DNA from: Ruminococcus sp.
GTDB taxonomy: Bacteria > Bacillota > Clostridia > Oscillospirales > Ruminococcaceae
Direction: 5' to 3'
NCBI RefSeq assembly: GCF_019423705.1
Contig: NZ_JAHZAX010000008.1
Span: 62,001 to 126,000, forward strand
DNA: 64,000 nt
Of the stretch, positions 46,024 to 54,103 are shown piece after piece; position 1 is the stretch's first letter; every line of letters begins with the position of its first letter. The position numbers and the translations under genes are program-made. Under the pieces are notes generated by a model. It had not been told where the DNA came from. It made no database searches and worked only from the letters and a program-made list of their open reading frames with translations.

Positions 46024-48612
46024 ATGAACAAACAACAGCTGGCAAATAAAATTTGGGAATCCGCTAATAAAATGCGTTCAAAAATAGAGGCAAATGAATA
46101 TAAAGACTATATTTTAGGTTTCATTTTTTACAAGTACCTGTCCGATAAGGAAGTAAAATTCTTGAAAGACGAGGGGTATGATGATGAATTGCTCAAAACC
46201 GTCACCGAGGAAGATGAGGAAACGGTCGAGTACGTTCAAAAGAATATTGGATATTTTATTGGCTATAATGACCTTTTTTCAACGTGGCTCGATATGGGCA
46301 AGGACTTTAGCGTAGACAATGTTACTACCGCTCTTTCTGCATTTAGCAGACTAATTTCAAGCACTCACAAAAAGGTTTTTGATAAAGTATTTGATACTCT
46401 TGAAACGGGTCTTTCAAAGCTTGGAGATACTTCTGGTGCAAGAACTAAGGCTATCAGCGGGCTTTTACAGCTTATCAAAGATATTCCTATGGACGGAAAA
46501 CAGGACTATGATGTTCTTGGTTTTGTTTATGAATATTTGATCGAAAAGTTCGCCTCAAATGCGGGCAAAAAGGCAGGCGAGTTCTATACGCCTCACGAAG
46601 TGTCTGTGCTTATGTCTGAAATAGTTGCTGAGCATCTCAAGGGAAAAGACGAAATAAAGATCTATGACCCGACAAGTGGTTCTGGTTCGCTGCTGATAAA
46701 CATTGGCAAGAGCGTTTCAAAGTATGTTACAAATTCTGATAATATCAAATATTACGCACAGGAACTCAAGGAAAATACATACAATCTCACTCGTATGAAT
46801 CTTGTTATGAGAGGAATCAAACCGTCAAACATCACAACACGCTGTGGTGATACATTAGAGGAGGACTGGCCGTATTTTGATGACAGCAATCCGTCGGAAA
46901 CTTACGAGCCTCTTTATGTAGATGCAGTCGTCTCAAATCCGCCTTATTCACAGCCTTGGGATCCGTCAGGGAAAGAGGCAGACCCTCGTTATGCAAGGTT
47001 TGGTCTAGCCCCAAAGGGTAAAGCCGAATATGCGTTCTTGCTGCACGATCTTTATCATATTCGTCCTGAGGGTATTATGACTATCGTTCTTCCTCACGGG
47101 GTGCTGTTCAGAGGCGGAGAGGAAGGCATAATCAGAAAAAATTTGATTGAGAATAATCATATTGACACTATTATCGGACTTCCGGCAAATATATTTTTTG
47201 GAACTGGAATACCGACAATTATTATGATACTGAAACAAATGCGTGATAATAACGACGTGCTTATTATAGACGCCTCCAAAGGATTTGTGAAAGACGGCAA
47301 GAACAATAAGCTTAGAGCGTCTGACATCAAACGTATTGTTGATACGGTGTCTTCAAGAATAAGCGTACCGAAGTTCTCAAAGGTCGTTTCTCGTGAGGAG
47401 ATAAGACAAAATGATTACAATCTCAATATTCCAAGATATGTTGACTCTTCTGAAAGTGCGGAGACTTGGGATATTTACGCCTCTATGTTTGGCGGTATCC
47501 CTGTGAATGAAGTTGATGGTCTTGCGGAATATTGGAACGCTTTTCCGAATTTAAGAGAAGAATTGTTCAAGACGAGCGATACACCATATCTTCAGCTTGC
47601 CTGCGATGATATTAAATCAGCAATTTGCAAGAGCAACGATGTAATAAAATTTGAGCAGGCATATGAGCAGGCATTTAACGGATTTGAAGATCATCTGCGT
47701 AAAGAGCTTATTGAAAATGCTGAGACTGTTGAGGTATCAAAAGAGGAAACCGCAATAAGCGAGAATATCTTTTCACGGTTGGCAGACATTCAGTTGGTCG
47801 ATAAGTATGAGGCTTATCAGCTTCTTGATGATGAATGGGGAAAGATAGCCGTAGACCTTGAAATAATCCAAACAGAGGGCTTTGAGGCAACCAGAAATGT
47901 TGACCCGAACATTGTGATGAAGAAAAAAGACGGCAAGGAACAGGAAACGCAAGAAGGTTGGGTAGGACACGTTATTCCTTTTGAACTTGTTCAGACAACA
48001 CTATTGTGCGAGGAGTATAACGCTCTTAAAGCCAAGGAACGCTGCCTTGCTGAGATCCCGTCAGAGTATGAACAAATTATTGAGGATATGACGGAAGATG
48101 AAAAAGAGACCTGCAAAGAACAGCTGACTGAGGACAATAGTGCATTTATCATCAAGGAAATTTCTAAAAAGATAAAGGCTTTGAAGAGCGAACCTAAGTC
48201 AGATGAAACTCTTGCACTGATTGAAAAGCTTTCAAAGGTCGAGGCTTTTTCTAAAGAAGAAAAGGCGTTGAAATCGCAGATAAAGACCGAAACTGCGGAA
48301 CTTCACGCAAAAACCAAAACCACTATCGAGGGGCTTTCTGACGAGGAGGTCAAAACACTGCTTGAGATAAAATGGATAAAGAGCCTTGTCGATAACCTTT
48401 ATTCTATCCCTTCGACGATCGTTAACGGCCTTGTTTCTAAGATCACGGCTCTTGCTAAAAAATATGATAACACATATTTTGACATTGAAACTGAGATATC
48501 AGAAACGGAAAAAGAGCTGTGTTCTATGATTGACGATCTGTGCGGAAATGAATTTGATATGAAAGGTCTTGGTGAGTTCAAGAAACTGTTGGGAGGTGTG
48601 CAAAATGACTAA
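46024..48612 (+). CDS. hsdM: Type I DNA methyltransferase HsdM
   Basis: 862 residues. The N-terminal HsdM_N helical domain (about 1-150, ANKIWESANKMRSKIEANEYKDYILGFIF) is followed by the N6-adenine methyltransferase core. Its SAM motif is DPTSGSGSLL (Asp215) and the catalytic motif is NPPY at 305-308. A long helical C-terminus (about 560-862) interacts with HsdS. It would methylate adenine in both halves of a bipartite target given a suitable HsdS. No hsdR is present anywhere in the window. Its stop overlaps the hsdS start (ATGACTAA). Confidence 0.92.
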   Translation: MNKQQLANKIWESANKMRSKIEANEYKDYILGFIFYKYLSDKEVKFLKDEGYDDELLKTVTEEDEETVEYVQKNIGYFIGYNDLFSTWLDMGKDFSVDNVTTALSAFSRLISSTHKKVFDKVFDTLETGLSKLGDTSGARTKAISGLLQLIKDIPMDGKQDYDVLGFVYEYLIEKFASNAGKKAGEFYTPHEVSVLMSEIVAEHLKGKDEIKIYDPTSGSGSLLINIGKSVSKYVTNSDNIKYYAQELKENTYNLTRMNLVMRGIKPSNITTRCGDTLEEDWPYFDDSNPSETYEPLYVDAVVSNPPYSQPWDPSGKEADPRYARFGLAPKGKAEYAFLLHDLYHIRPEGIMTIVLPHGVLFRGGEEGIIRKNLIENNHIDTIIGLPANIFFGTGIPTIIMILKQMRDNNDVLIIDASKGFVKDGKNNKLRASDIKRIVDTVSSRISVPKFSKVVSREEIRQNDYNLNIPRYVDSSESAETWDIYASMFGGIPVNEVDGLAEYWNAFPNLREELFKTSDTPYLQLACDDIKSAICKSNDVIKFEQAYEQAFNGFEDHLRKELIENAETVEVSKEETAISENIFSRLADIQLVDKYEAYQLLDDEWGKIAVDLEIIQTEGFEATRNVDPNIVMKKKDGKEQETQEGWVGHVIPFELVQTTLLCEEYNALKAKERCLAEIPSEYEQIIEDMTEDEKETCKEQLTEDNSAFIIKEISKKIKALKSEPKSDETLALIEKLSKVEAFSKEEKALKSQIKTETAELHAKTKTTIEGLSDEEVKTLLEIKWIKSLVDNLYSIPSTIVNGLVSKITALAKKYDNTYFDIETEISETEKELCSMIDDLCGNEFDMKGLGEFKKLLGGVQND

Positions 48613-49165
48613 AGAAAAAGTCATACCTCAGGTAAGATTTTCGGGTTTTACTGATACTTGGGAACAGCGTGAGCTGGGTGAATTACTTGTAGAGCGTAAC
48701 CAACAAGCACCGATGAGCGATGAGTATCCACTTATGGCATTTATAGCCAATGAGGGTGTAGCCCCAAAAGGTGAACGTTACGATCGGAGTGCCTTAGTTA
48801 CAGATACAGTGAATAAACTTTATAAGAAAACAGAAATTGGGGATTTCATATATAGCTCTAACAATCTTGAAACTGGCTCAATAGGTCTAAATAAGTACGG
48901 AAAAGCCTGCATTTCACCTGTTTATAGTATTTTTGAGCCTACTGGTAAAGCCGATTCTGATTTTTTGGGAAGAAGGTTGGTCAGAAAAGATTTTATAAAT
49001 GCTATGGTCAAATGGCGTCAAGGCGTTATCTATGGGCAATGGCGAATACACGAGTCGGATTTTCTTAAAATTGAAATACCTGTTCCTTCAGTAGAGGAAC
49101 AAAGAAAAATCGGTGACTATTTAGATTGCCTCGACCGCCTTATCACCCTTCATCAGCGTATGTAA
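48605..49165 (+). CDS. hsdS: Expressed half-length HsdS (one target domain)
   Basis: 186 residues from ATG 48605, which overlaps the hsdM stop. It begins KEKVIPQVRFSGFTDTWEQRELG and ends PSVEEQRKIGDYLDCLDRLITLHQRM. This is a single target-recognition domain; full HsdS has two and about 400 residues. The frame ends right at the LITLHQR recombination repeat (49130-49159), where a full gene would continue into the central coiled coil. Half-length HsdS proteins can work as dimers recognising palindromic sites. It is the current outcome of cassette inversion or loss. Confidence 0.85.
   Translation: MTKEKVIPQVRFSGFTDTWEQRELGELLVERNQQAPMSDEYPLMAFIANEGVAPKGERYDRSALVTDTVNKLYKKTEIGDFIYSSNNLETGSIGLNKYGKACISPVYSIFEPTGKADSDFLGRRLVRKDFINAMVKWRQGVIYGQWRIHESDFLKIEIPVPSVEEQRKIGDYLDCLDRLITLHQRM
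48654..48673. repeat. Inversion repeat (TWEQRE), right copy
   Basis: ATACTTGGGAACAGCGTGAG, exact reverse complement of 45824-45843. The codon phase is the same in both copies, so exchange keeps the HsdS frame. Confidence 0.85.
49130..49159. repeat. hsdS recombination repeat, copy 4 (30-bp perfect inverted match to 45341-45370)
   Basis: It starts CTCGACCGCCTTATCACCCT and runs 30 bp. The complement is found without mismatch at 45341-45370, in the middle of the silent cassette. Exchange here would swap the second half of hsdS. Confidence 0.85.
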
Positions 49166-49528
49166 AACCCAATGTAAATAAAGCCAATTATTACGCACCA
49201 TTTCAGCGTAATTTAAAAATAATTATAAAAAAAGTAGGCTATTTCAACTTCCATGTTGATAAATGTAAACTTTTTCAGAAAACATGTTGTAATATATGAC
49301 AATTTGGAATAAGGCTGTAGACAAATGGGGTGTTTGGCAAGCTGCACAGCACATAGCTAAGAAATATGATGATGACGGATATCTTCGCAAGAAGAAATAG
49401 CACAAACAAAAATAAGCTGCTACAGAAAAACTGTGGCAGCTTATCCTATTTAGAATAGTCCTAATTTTAACCTATCAATATCGGCTCCTGATATCTGTTT
49501 GTACGAATCCATACTTATTCAGTCTATG
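49166..49528. other. Region after hsdS: transposon left end, small ORF and terminator
   Basis: It contains the 8-bp flank AAAAAGTA (49229-49236), the left terminal inverted repeat (49237-49260), a 34-codon frame at 49296-49400, and a hairpin (GCTGCTACAG/CTGTGGCAGC) at 49412-49442 that terminates the leftward ABC operon. No other gene is visible. Confidence 0.6.
49296..49400 (+). CDS. Small ORF (34 codons) inside the TIR unit
   Basis: MTIWNKAVDKWGVWQAAQHI and AKKYDDDGYLRKKK form a tidy small frame rich in Trp and Lys, but no clear Shine-Dalgarno site precedes it. It could be a small protein or the last part of a lost transposase-like gene. I do not recognise it. Confidence 0.3.
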   Translation: MTIWNKAVDKWGVWQAAQHIAKKYDDDGYLRKKK

Positions 49529-50173
49529 TCACCTTACCCCCTCAATAACACCCTTATCCATTTCATGCACAGTATCGCACAGCACGGAGATGTCCTCCGC
49601 AGAGTGTGAGCATATAAGAATAGTCTTGCCCTGCTCCTTGTATGAAAGCAGGTACTCACGCATTTCTTTTACGCCGTCCTTGTCAAGACCGTTGAACGGC
49701 TCGTCGAGAATAAGTATCTTCGGATTTTCCATAATGGCTTGTGCAAGTCCCAAACGCTGCCGCATACCAAGGCTGTATTTACGAACGTGACGCTTTAGGT
49801 CAGGATCAAGTCCCACCTGTTTCATACTGCTTTTTATCTCCTCTTTGCCGATCTTGTTGTTGAGCCCTGCAAGCAGCTTGAGATTTTTGTAGCCACTGTA
49901 ATACGGTATAAACCCAGGTGTTTCAATAATGATACCCATATCTTTCGGAAAGTCAACGTCCTTGCCCACCTGCTTGCCGTCAACGATAATCTCACCGCTC
50001 GTGGGCTTGATAAAACCACATATGCACTTCATAAGCATTGTCTTTCCGCTGCCGTTTCTGCCGATAAGTCCGTGTATCTTGCCCTCATCAAAGGACACAT
50101 TTATATGCTTTAGTATCTCCGTTTTGCCAAGAGTAAGACACCCGTTGCTAACTCCTATGATATCCATTATCAT
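49529..50173 (-). CDS. ABC transporter ATP-binding protein
   Basis: 214 residues with Walker A GRNGSGKT, the Q-loop region, signature YSLGMRQR, Walker B ILILDEPFNGLD and an H-loop (ICSHS). The pattern resembles ATPases of ABC-2 type exporters for antimicrobial peptides or bacteriocin self-protection. It is the last gene of a five-gene leftward operon whose upstream members are two permeases, a lipoprotein and a small secreted protein. It overlaps the preceding permease by four bases. Confidence 0.9.
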   Translation of the reverse strand: MIMDIIGVSNGCLTLGKTEILKHINVSFDEGKIHGLIGRNGSGKTMLMKCICGFIKPTSGEIIVDGKQVGKDVDFPKDMGIIIETPGFIPYYSGYKNLKLLAGLNNKIGKEEIKSSMKQVGLDPDLKRHVRKYSLGMRQRLGLAQAIMENPKILILDEPFNGLDKDGVKEMREYLLSYKEQGKTILICSHSAEDISVLCDTVHEMDKGVIEGVR

Positions 50174-51045
50174 TCCTCCCCAGCCGTCAGAAAATTAGTT
50201 TTCCGTAGCAAAACTAATGACAGCAAGATCAAAGATACTATGATTGAAAAGAAATATATGTAGGAATAAGATATTTCATATATCTGCTGCCTGAAGAACT
50301 TTGTAAAATGCGTTTTCACTATGGCATTACAACACGGAAAAGCCCAGCGTATCGGCGTTTCAAGGTATATTGCCGCACCGCCTGCCAGAAGTAAAAAGAC
50401 ATTTATGCCTACACCCAGAAGCTTTTGCCTAAGCTCTGCAAAAACGAGCATAATAAGACCGCACACCAACAACAGCAGAAATATCAGCACCGCAGAATTG
50501 CCTGCCGACCGCAGCGGTACATATTGGTAGTAAAGATTTTCAGGAATAAGATTTGCAGCAACGCTATCGGCGTTCTCGGGAAAGAGCCTGCTGTAATCTG
50601 TGACTGTTGCCGACCATTGTTCGCTCCATTGCAAATAACCTGCCGCCGCAAGAAACGTGCTGAGTATAACTCCAAGCATAAATGTAAGTGAAGACATAAC
50701 AAGAAAAAGCATTTGCCCAAGCAGCCAATTAACACGCCATGTGCGCTGCACGCAAAACAGCATATTTCCATCGTTTTTAGGAAAATCTCCTATAAGCGTA
50801 ATAAAAACTATGGGCATTATCATCAGCAGTACGTCTGAATTGGTTATTGCAATAAACGGCTCAAACAGACCAAGTTTAACGCCTGTTTGTTTTGATATCT
50901 CCACTAACGGCTTTACGGCAAATTGATCTATGAATATCAATGCACATAGAAATATCAACATTCTTGAACTGCATATCCATTTGATATATTCACTTTGTGC
51001 CGTCCCCCATACCGCCCTTATTCTTGTTTTACTCACAACAGTCAT
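50170..51045 (-). CDS. ABC-2 type permease
   Basis: 291 residues from ATG 51045, which follows AAAGGAGAT; longer starts run into the preceding gene. Six predicted membrane helices are visible (MLIFLCALIFIDQFAV, LLMIMPIVFITLI, LGQMLFLVMSSLTFMLGVIL, AVLIFLLLLVCGLIMLVFA, GVGINVFLLLAGGAAIYL, YIYFFSIIVSLILLSLVLL). There is no sequence motif beyond this topology. It should form the channel with the next permease and the ATPase. Confidence 0.75.
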   Translation of the reverse strand: MTVVSKTRIRAVWGTAQSEYIKWICSSRMLIFLCALIFIDQFAVKPLVEISKQTGVKLGLFEPFIAITNSDVLLMIMPIVFITLIGDFPKNDGNMLFCVQRTWRVNWLLGQMLFLVMSSLTFMLGVILSTFLAAAGYLQWSEQWSATVTDYSRLFPENADSVAANLIPENLYYQYVPLRSAGNSAVLIFLLLLVCGLIMLVFAELRQKLLGVGINVFLLLAGGAAIYLETPIRWAFPCCNAIVKTHFTKFFRQQIYEISYSYIYFFSIIVSLILLSLVLLRKTNFLTAGEE

Positions 51046-51868
51046 ATCTCCTTTGCAAGAAGCTGACGCCAATTATCGCCGCAAGTATCATCAATACGGC
51101 TGCGGCTAAGATCACATACACAGTCATGCCGTTTTCTATGGCTCGGAATATCCCGTTGAATGAAAATAAGCTGACGATCTTTCCGACATTGGCGGAAAAC
51201 CCTTTTGAAAGTCTGTTTATAAGAGTGTTGTAAAAATAAAAGAACATAAACGGTATGCAAGTCATCATATATTTGTTTCTGCTGAAAACAGAGATGATAT
51301 ATGCAGGCAATGCACTTAACGCTCCTATTATAAAAGCACCTGCCATTCGGCTCAAATAAAAGCAGCCTATACTCATTGAATGAAGCACTGCCGCAGCTGA
51401 ATGACTGTTCGTATCCATAACAGACGGAAACATAATTACTGTAAATATCACGAAAAGCCCGTATCCCAGACAAAGTACCGCCGCTGAAGTAAGCACCGCC
51501 GACACAAGTCTTGATGCAGCAAAAGCAATTTTTCCGCTGCGTTGCATTTCAAACCGCTTTAACGAGCTGTTCTCTGCTGAAACACTTTTAACAAACGGCA
51601 GAACGCATACAACAGGCGAAAACATTATCAGCCAGCTGCTCATAGCTGCACGAATGATATTTTCACGAACGACAGAATTTTCTTCAACAGCCTCTGTGGG
51701 GTCACGCAAAAGCAGTATGGTCAATACTGAATAGCCTTTTCCGCCGTCTGCATCGGTGTAAACATTTGTTATACAGCACAAGCCAAATATCATAATGGCA
51801 CATATTACAGGCACAGGGCTGATGAGCATTTTATAAAGCTGTGTTTTCAGACACTTATTGAAATTCAT
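51029..51868 (-). CDS. ABC-2 type permease
   Basis: 279 residues with about six membrane helices, including MLISPVPVICAIMIFGLCCI, WLIMFSPVVCVLPFV, LVSAVLTSAAVLCLGYGLFV and VYVILAAAVLMILAAIIGV. It is paired with the following permease, overlapping it by 17 bp, so the two form a heteromeric exporter channel. The substrate is unknown. Confidence 0.75.
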   Translation of the reverse strand: MNFNKCLKTQLYKMLISPVPVICAIMIFGLCCITNVYTDADGGKGYSVLTILLLRDPTEAVEENSVVRENIIRAAMSSWLIMFSPVVCVLPFVKSVSAENSSLKRFEMQRSGKIAFAASRLVSAVLTSAAVLCLGYGLFVIFTVIMFPSVMDTNSHSAAAVLHSMSIGCFYLSRMAGAFIIGALSALPAYIISVFSRNKYMMTCIPFMFFYFYNTLINRLSKGFSANVGKIVSLFSFNGIFRAIENGMTVYVILAAAVLMILAAIIGVSFLQRRYDCCE

Positions 51869-51877
51869 GTTCTATCC

Positions 51878-52993
51878 TCAGTTTTCCGAAACATCTGCAT
51901 TGTTGAACAGTACCAAAGCTTCTCCATTCAGAGCATTGACAAATACCATTCGTTCATTGTCTGTGGTGGTGTCGAGCCATATAAACCAGCCAAGCTCTGT
52001 TTTATATTTTGTATCACCTTGAAAATAGAACTGTCCGTCGCTATCCTTGTTCCATGGTTCACCGTTTGCTTTAACAACATTCTGCATATATCCGAGGTCT
52101 ATTTTATTGACTGTATATTTATGATTTGCCGCAAGTGTATTTTCACATATATCTAAAGCACTTTCTAAGGTAACGCATTTATCGACACTTTCCGCAGAGC
52201 CGTCAAGCTCGCAAAAGCCATGATCTCCCAAGAACTCTCCTACGGTGTTTGGAGCGGTCATATACAGCTTTGCTCCAAAATACGGATATTCATCAAAATC
52301 CCCGTCGCTATAAAAGAAATCGTTCAGGGCGATTCCATCGACGGTTCTTTGAATATGAAAAAGCAGAGCATTTTCCTGATCGTATTTCAATACATCAACG
52401 TAAGCTATTTTCATATTTCCAAATCCGCTGTCGGTCAAAGCCTGCAAAAAGCCGTCTACATACTCAACGCCCTGACTGAGTTTATACGTCTGTCCGCCAA
52501 GAACATACTCTTCGTCTTCATAGGGTCTGTCTACAAAAACTGTTTTTATTGTTTCACAGTCATAGGCAGATTCTTTAGAAAGAAATCCGATGCCTCCATT
52601 TGATGCAACATTTAAATAGTACGTTGTGTCATCATAAACGTTGCCGGCAGGAAAAGAACTGTCAAAGCCCTGATAATACTCTTTCTTATAGTCCTTGTCG
52701 GAAATAAACAGCGGCCTTATTTTACCGAAACACTGCTCACGATCGTTCACCTGCTTTAGGTCAGCGAGTTCAGCCTTTTCCGGCAGATCATTTGCCAAGG
52801 CTTGAAGTGTTTCAGTCGGTACAGAAATATTTTCATACTCTGTATCAGTTGACAAAATATCTTTTTTTACATCAGAAAAGCTCTCAAGCTTTATGCTGAT
52901 ATCCTTTGTATCACTGGTTTTACCGCCTGCTGCACAGGCTGTAAACATACATATCATCACAAGAAGTACAAATATCTTAAATATTTCTTTCAT
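51878..52993 (-). CDS. Lipoprotein of the ABC operon
   Basis: 371 residues from ATG 52993, which follows AAAGGAGC. The lipobox is FTAC (Cys20). The mature part is a soluble extracellular domain with no motif I recognise. It contains GGIGFLSKESAYDCETIK, KLYMTAPNTVGEFLG and a C-terminal segment (ELGWFIWLDTTTDNERMVFVNALNGEAL) resembling PepSY/YycI-like sheet proteins. It lies 9 bp before the permease gene, so it probably assists the exporter or binds its substrate outside. Confidence 0.65.
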   Translation of the reverse strand: MKEIFKIFVLLVMICMFTACAAGGKTSDTKDISIKLESFSDVKKDILSTDTEYENISVPTETLQALANDLPEKAELADLKQVNDREQCFGKIRPLFISDKDYKKEYYQGFDSSFPAGNVYDDTTYYLNVASNGGIGFLSKESAYDCETIKTVFVDRPYEDEEYVLGGQTYKLSQGVEYVDGFLQALTDSGFGNMKIAYVDVLKYDQENALLFHIQRTVDGIALNDFFYSDGDFDEYPYFGAKLYMTAPNTVGEFLGDHGFCELDGSAESVDKCVTLESALDICENTLAANHKYTVNKIDLGYMQNVVKANGEPWNKDSDGQFYFQGDTKYKTELGWFIWLDTTTDNERMVFVNALNGEALVLFNNADVSEN

Positions 52994-53043
52994 CGTTGCT
53001 CCTTTTATAAAAATGGCTGCCGACAAGCAGCAGCCATAGCACA

Positions 53044-53487
53044 TTATTTAGGCGTTCTTGTGTATCCTGAAGCTTTTATATCATCCTCATCATAATTATT
53101 GAGTGTGATTTTATTCTTCACTTCTGCTGTTGGTTTATATGACGATGTCATCGTTATAAAATACTCATAATTGTCTCTTTTATCTATCGTTACTTTATTG
53201 CTGCCATTTGGTGAACTAAACGTAACATTAGAATAGAGCACCTCATCTTGCCCAGTCCAACTTGTTATAATAACATTCTTTGTTGTACCGTTGTTGATCT
53301 TAACTTTATTGCCAGCTTTAAGAGTCTTGGTTATAGATTTAGTGCTTTGTGTGTATTTTGCACTTATTGTCCACGTCGCACTTGAATATGTATCTCCGGA
53401 ATTATATGCACTAGCCCCAATATCCATAGAACTCATCATCATAACAGCAGCACCCATAGCTGCGATTCTCTTAACGATCTTTTTCAT
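53044..53487 (-). CDS. Small secreted protein, first gene of the ABC operon
   Basis: 147 residues. A signal peptide (about 1-28, ending DIGASA) leads to a compact domain of about 120 residues rich in Ser, Thr, Asn and Lys (TWTISAKYTQSTKSITKTLKAG is split in two strands; VKNKITLNNYDEDDIKASG). It has no cysteines in the mature part, so it is not a lantibiotic. It resembles lactococcin 972-type bacteriocin precursors in size and composition, and those are also followed by a large membrane-associated protein and an ABC exporter. That reading is inference. Confidence 0.6.
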   Translation of the reverse strand: MKKIVKRIAAMGAAVMMMSSMDIGASAYNSGDTYSSATWTISAKYTQSTKSITKTLKAGNKVKINNGTTKNVIITSWTGQDEVLYSNVTFSSPNGSNKVTIDKRDNYEYFITMTSSYKPTAEVKNKITLNNYDEDDIKASGYTRTPK

Positions 53488-54103
53488 ATTAAACGTTTTT
53501 TCATAATATAGGTGTGATTTTCTTCAAGTTTTGTTGCAGATTAATTTAACTTCATCATATCACACAATTATTGCAACGGGTAATTGTGCATAATAAATAT
53601 TTACATCTTCATTGGAATCACCACATTTCTTTTTTGCAATAAACTTTTTTATCTATGTATACATTATTTTAACACATATAACACCAAAAGTCACTATATT
53701 CTGCATATTTCTCTCATATGCACAAGATTTTTGTATAGCTGAACAAATATTGCGTTCTAAATTATTTCATTTTACACAAGTTGATTGTTAAATGCTTGTT
53801 AACATCAACACGGAAGTTGAAATAGCCAAAAAGTACAATCTATTGACAAACAAATTGTTATATGTTATGATATATAATGAAAGTTATAAAATAAAACAAT
53901 CTGCCTACCACATACATAAAAAACACATAATCAAACACTTAGAGCTATAAGCTCGTACATATTATCAGGCACGATTTAAAACAACAGGATAATTATATCC
54001 TGTTGCAAAATCGTGAATCTGAAATATGTGCGAGCTTTTTTTGTTTGTATAGACTACATATATAACAACGGCAACTTGAAAACAGAATAGGAGGACTGAT
54101 AAC
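53488..54103. other. Region between the ABC operon and the ATPase: operator-like palindrome, TIR, leader
   Basis: It holds the minus-strand upstream region of the ABC operon, a palindrome with GTTGAT and ATCAAC ends (about 53780-53809), the right terminal inverted repeat (53804-53827) with its AAAAAGTA flank, the ATPase promoter (TTGACA 53843-53848, TATGAT 53866-53871) and the structured leader at 53950-54042. Confidence 0.65.
53950..54042 (+). promoter_or_regulatory. Structured leader with terminator-like end (copy 2)
   Basis: The outer stem pairs AGCTCGTACATATT with AATATGTGCGAGCT. The inner stems pair GCACGATTT with AAATCGTG and CAACAGGATA with TATCCTGTTG, and seven T follow. The inner stem is perfect here and degraded in the 38-kb copy. 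It lies between promoter and start codon of the ATPase, so attenuation or copy-number-type control is plausible. Confidence 0.7.

Larger units (their letters stand above)
49237..53827. mobile_element. 4.6-kb TIR-bounded unit carrying an ABC exporter operon
   Basis: GGCTATTTCAACTTCCATGT and four more bases at 49237-49260 match the inverted sequence at 53804-53827 in 23 of 24 positions. Both ends are directly flanked by AAAAAGTA (49229-49236 and 53828-53835), an apparent 8-bp target duplication. No transposase lies inside, so it would have moved with help in trans. The duplicated leader at 38 kb lacks this insertion. Confidence 0.72.
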
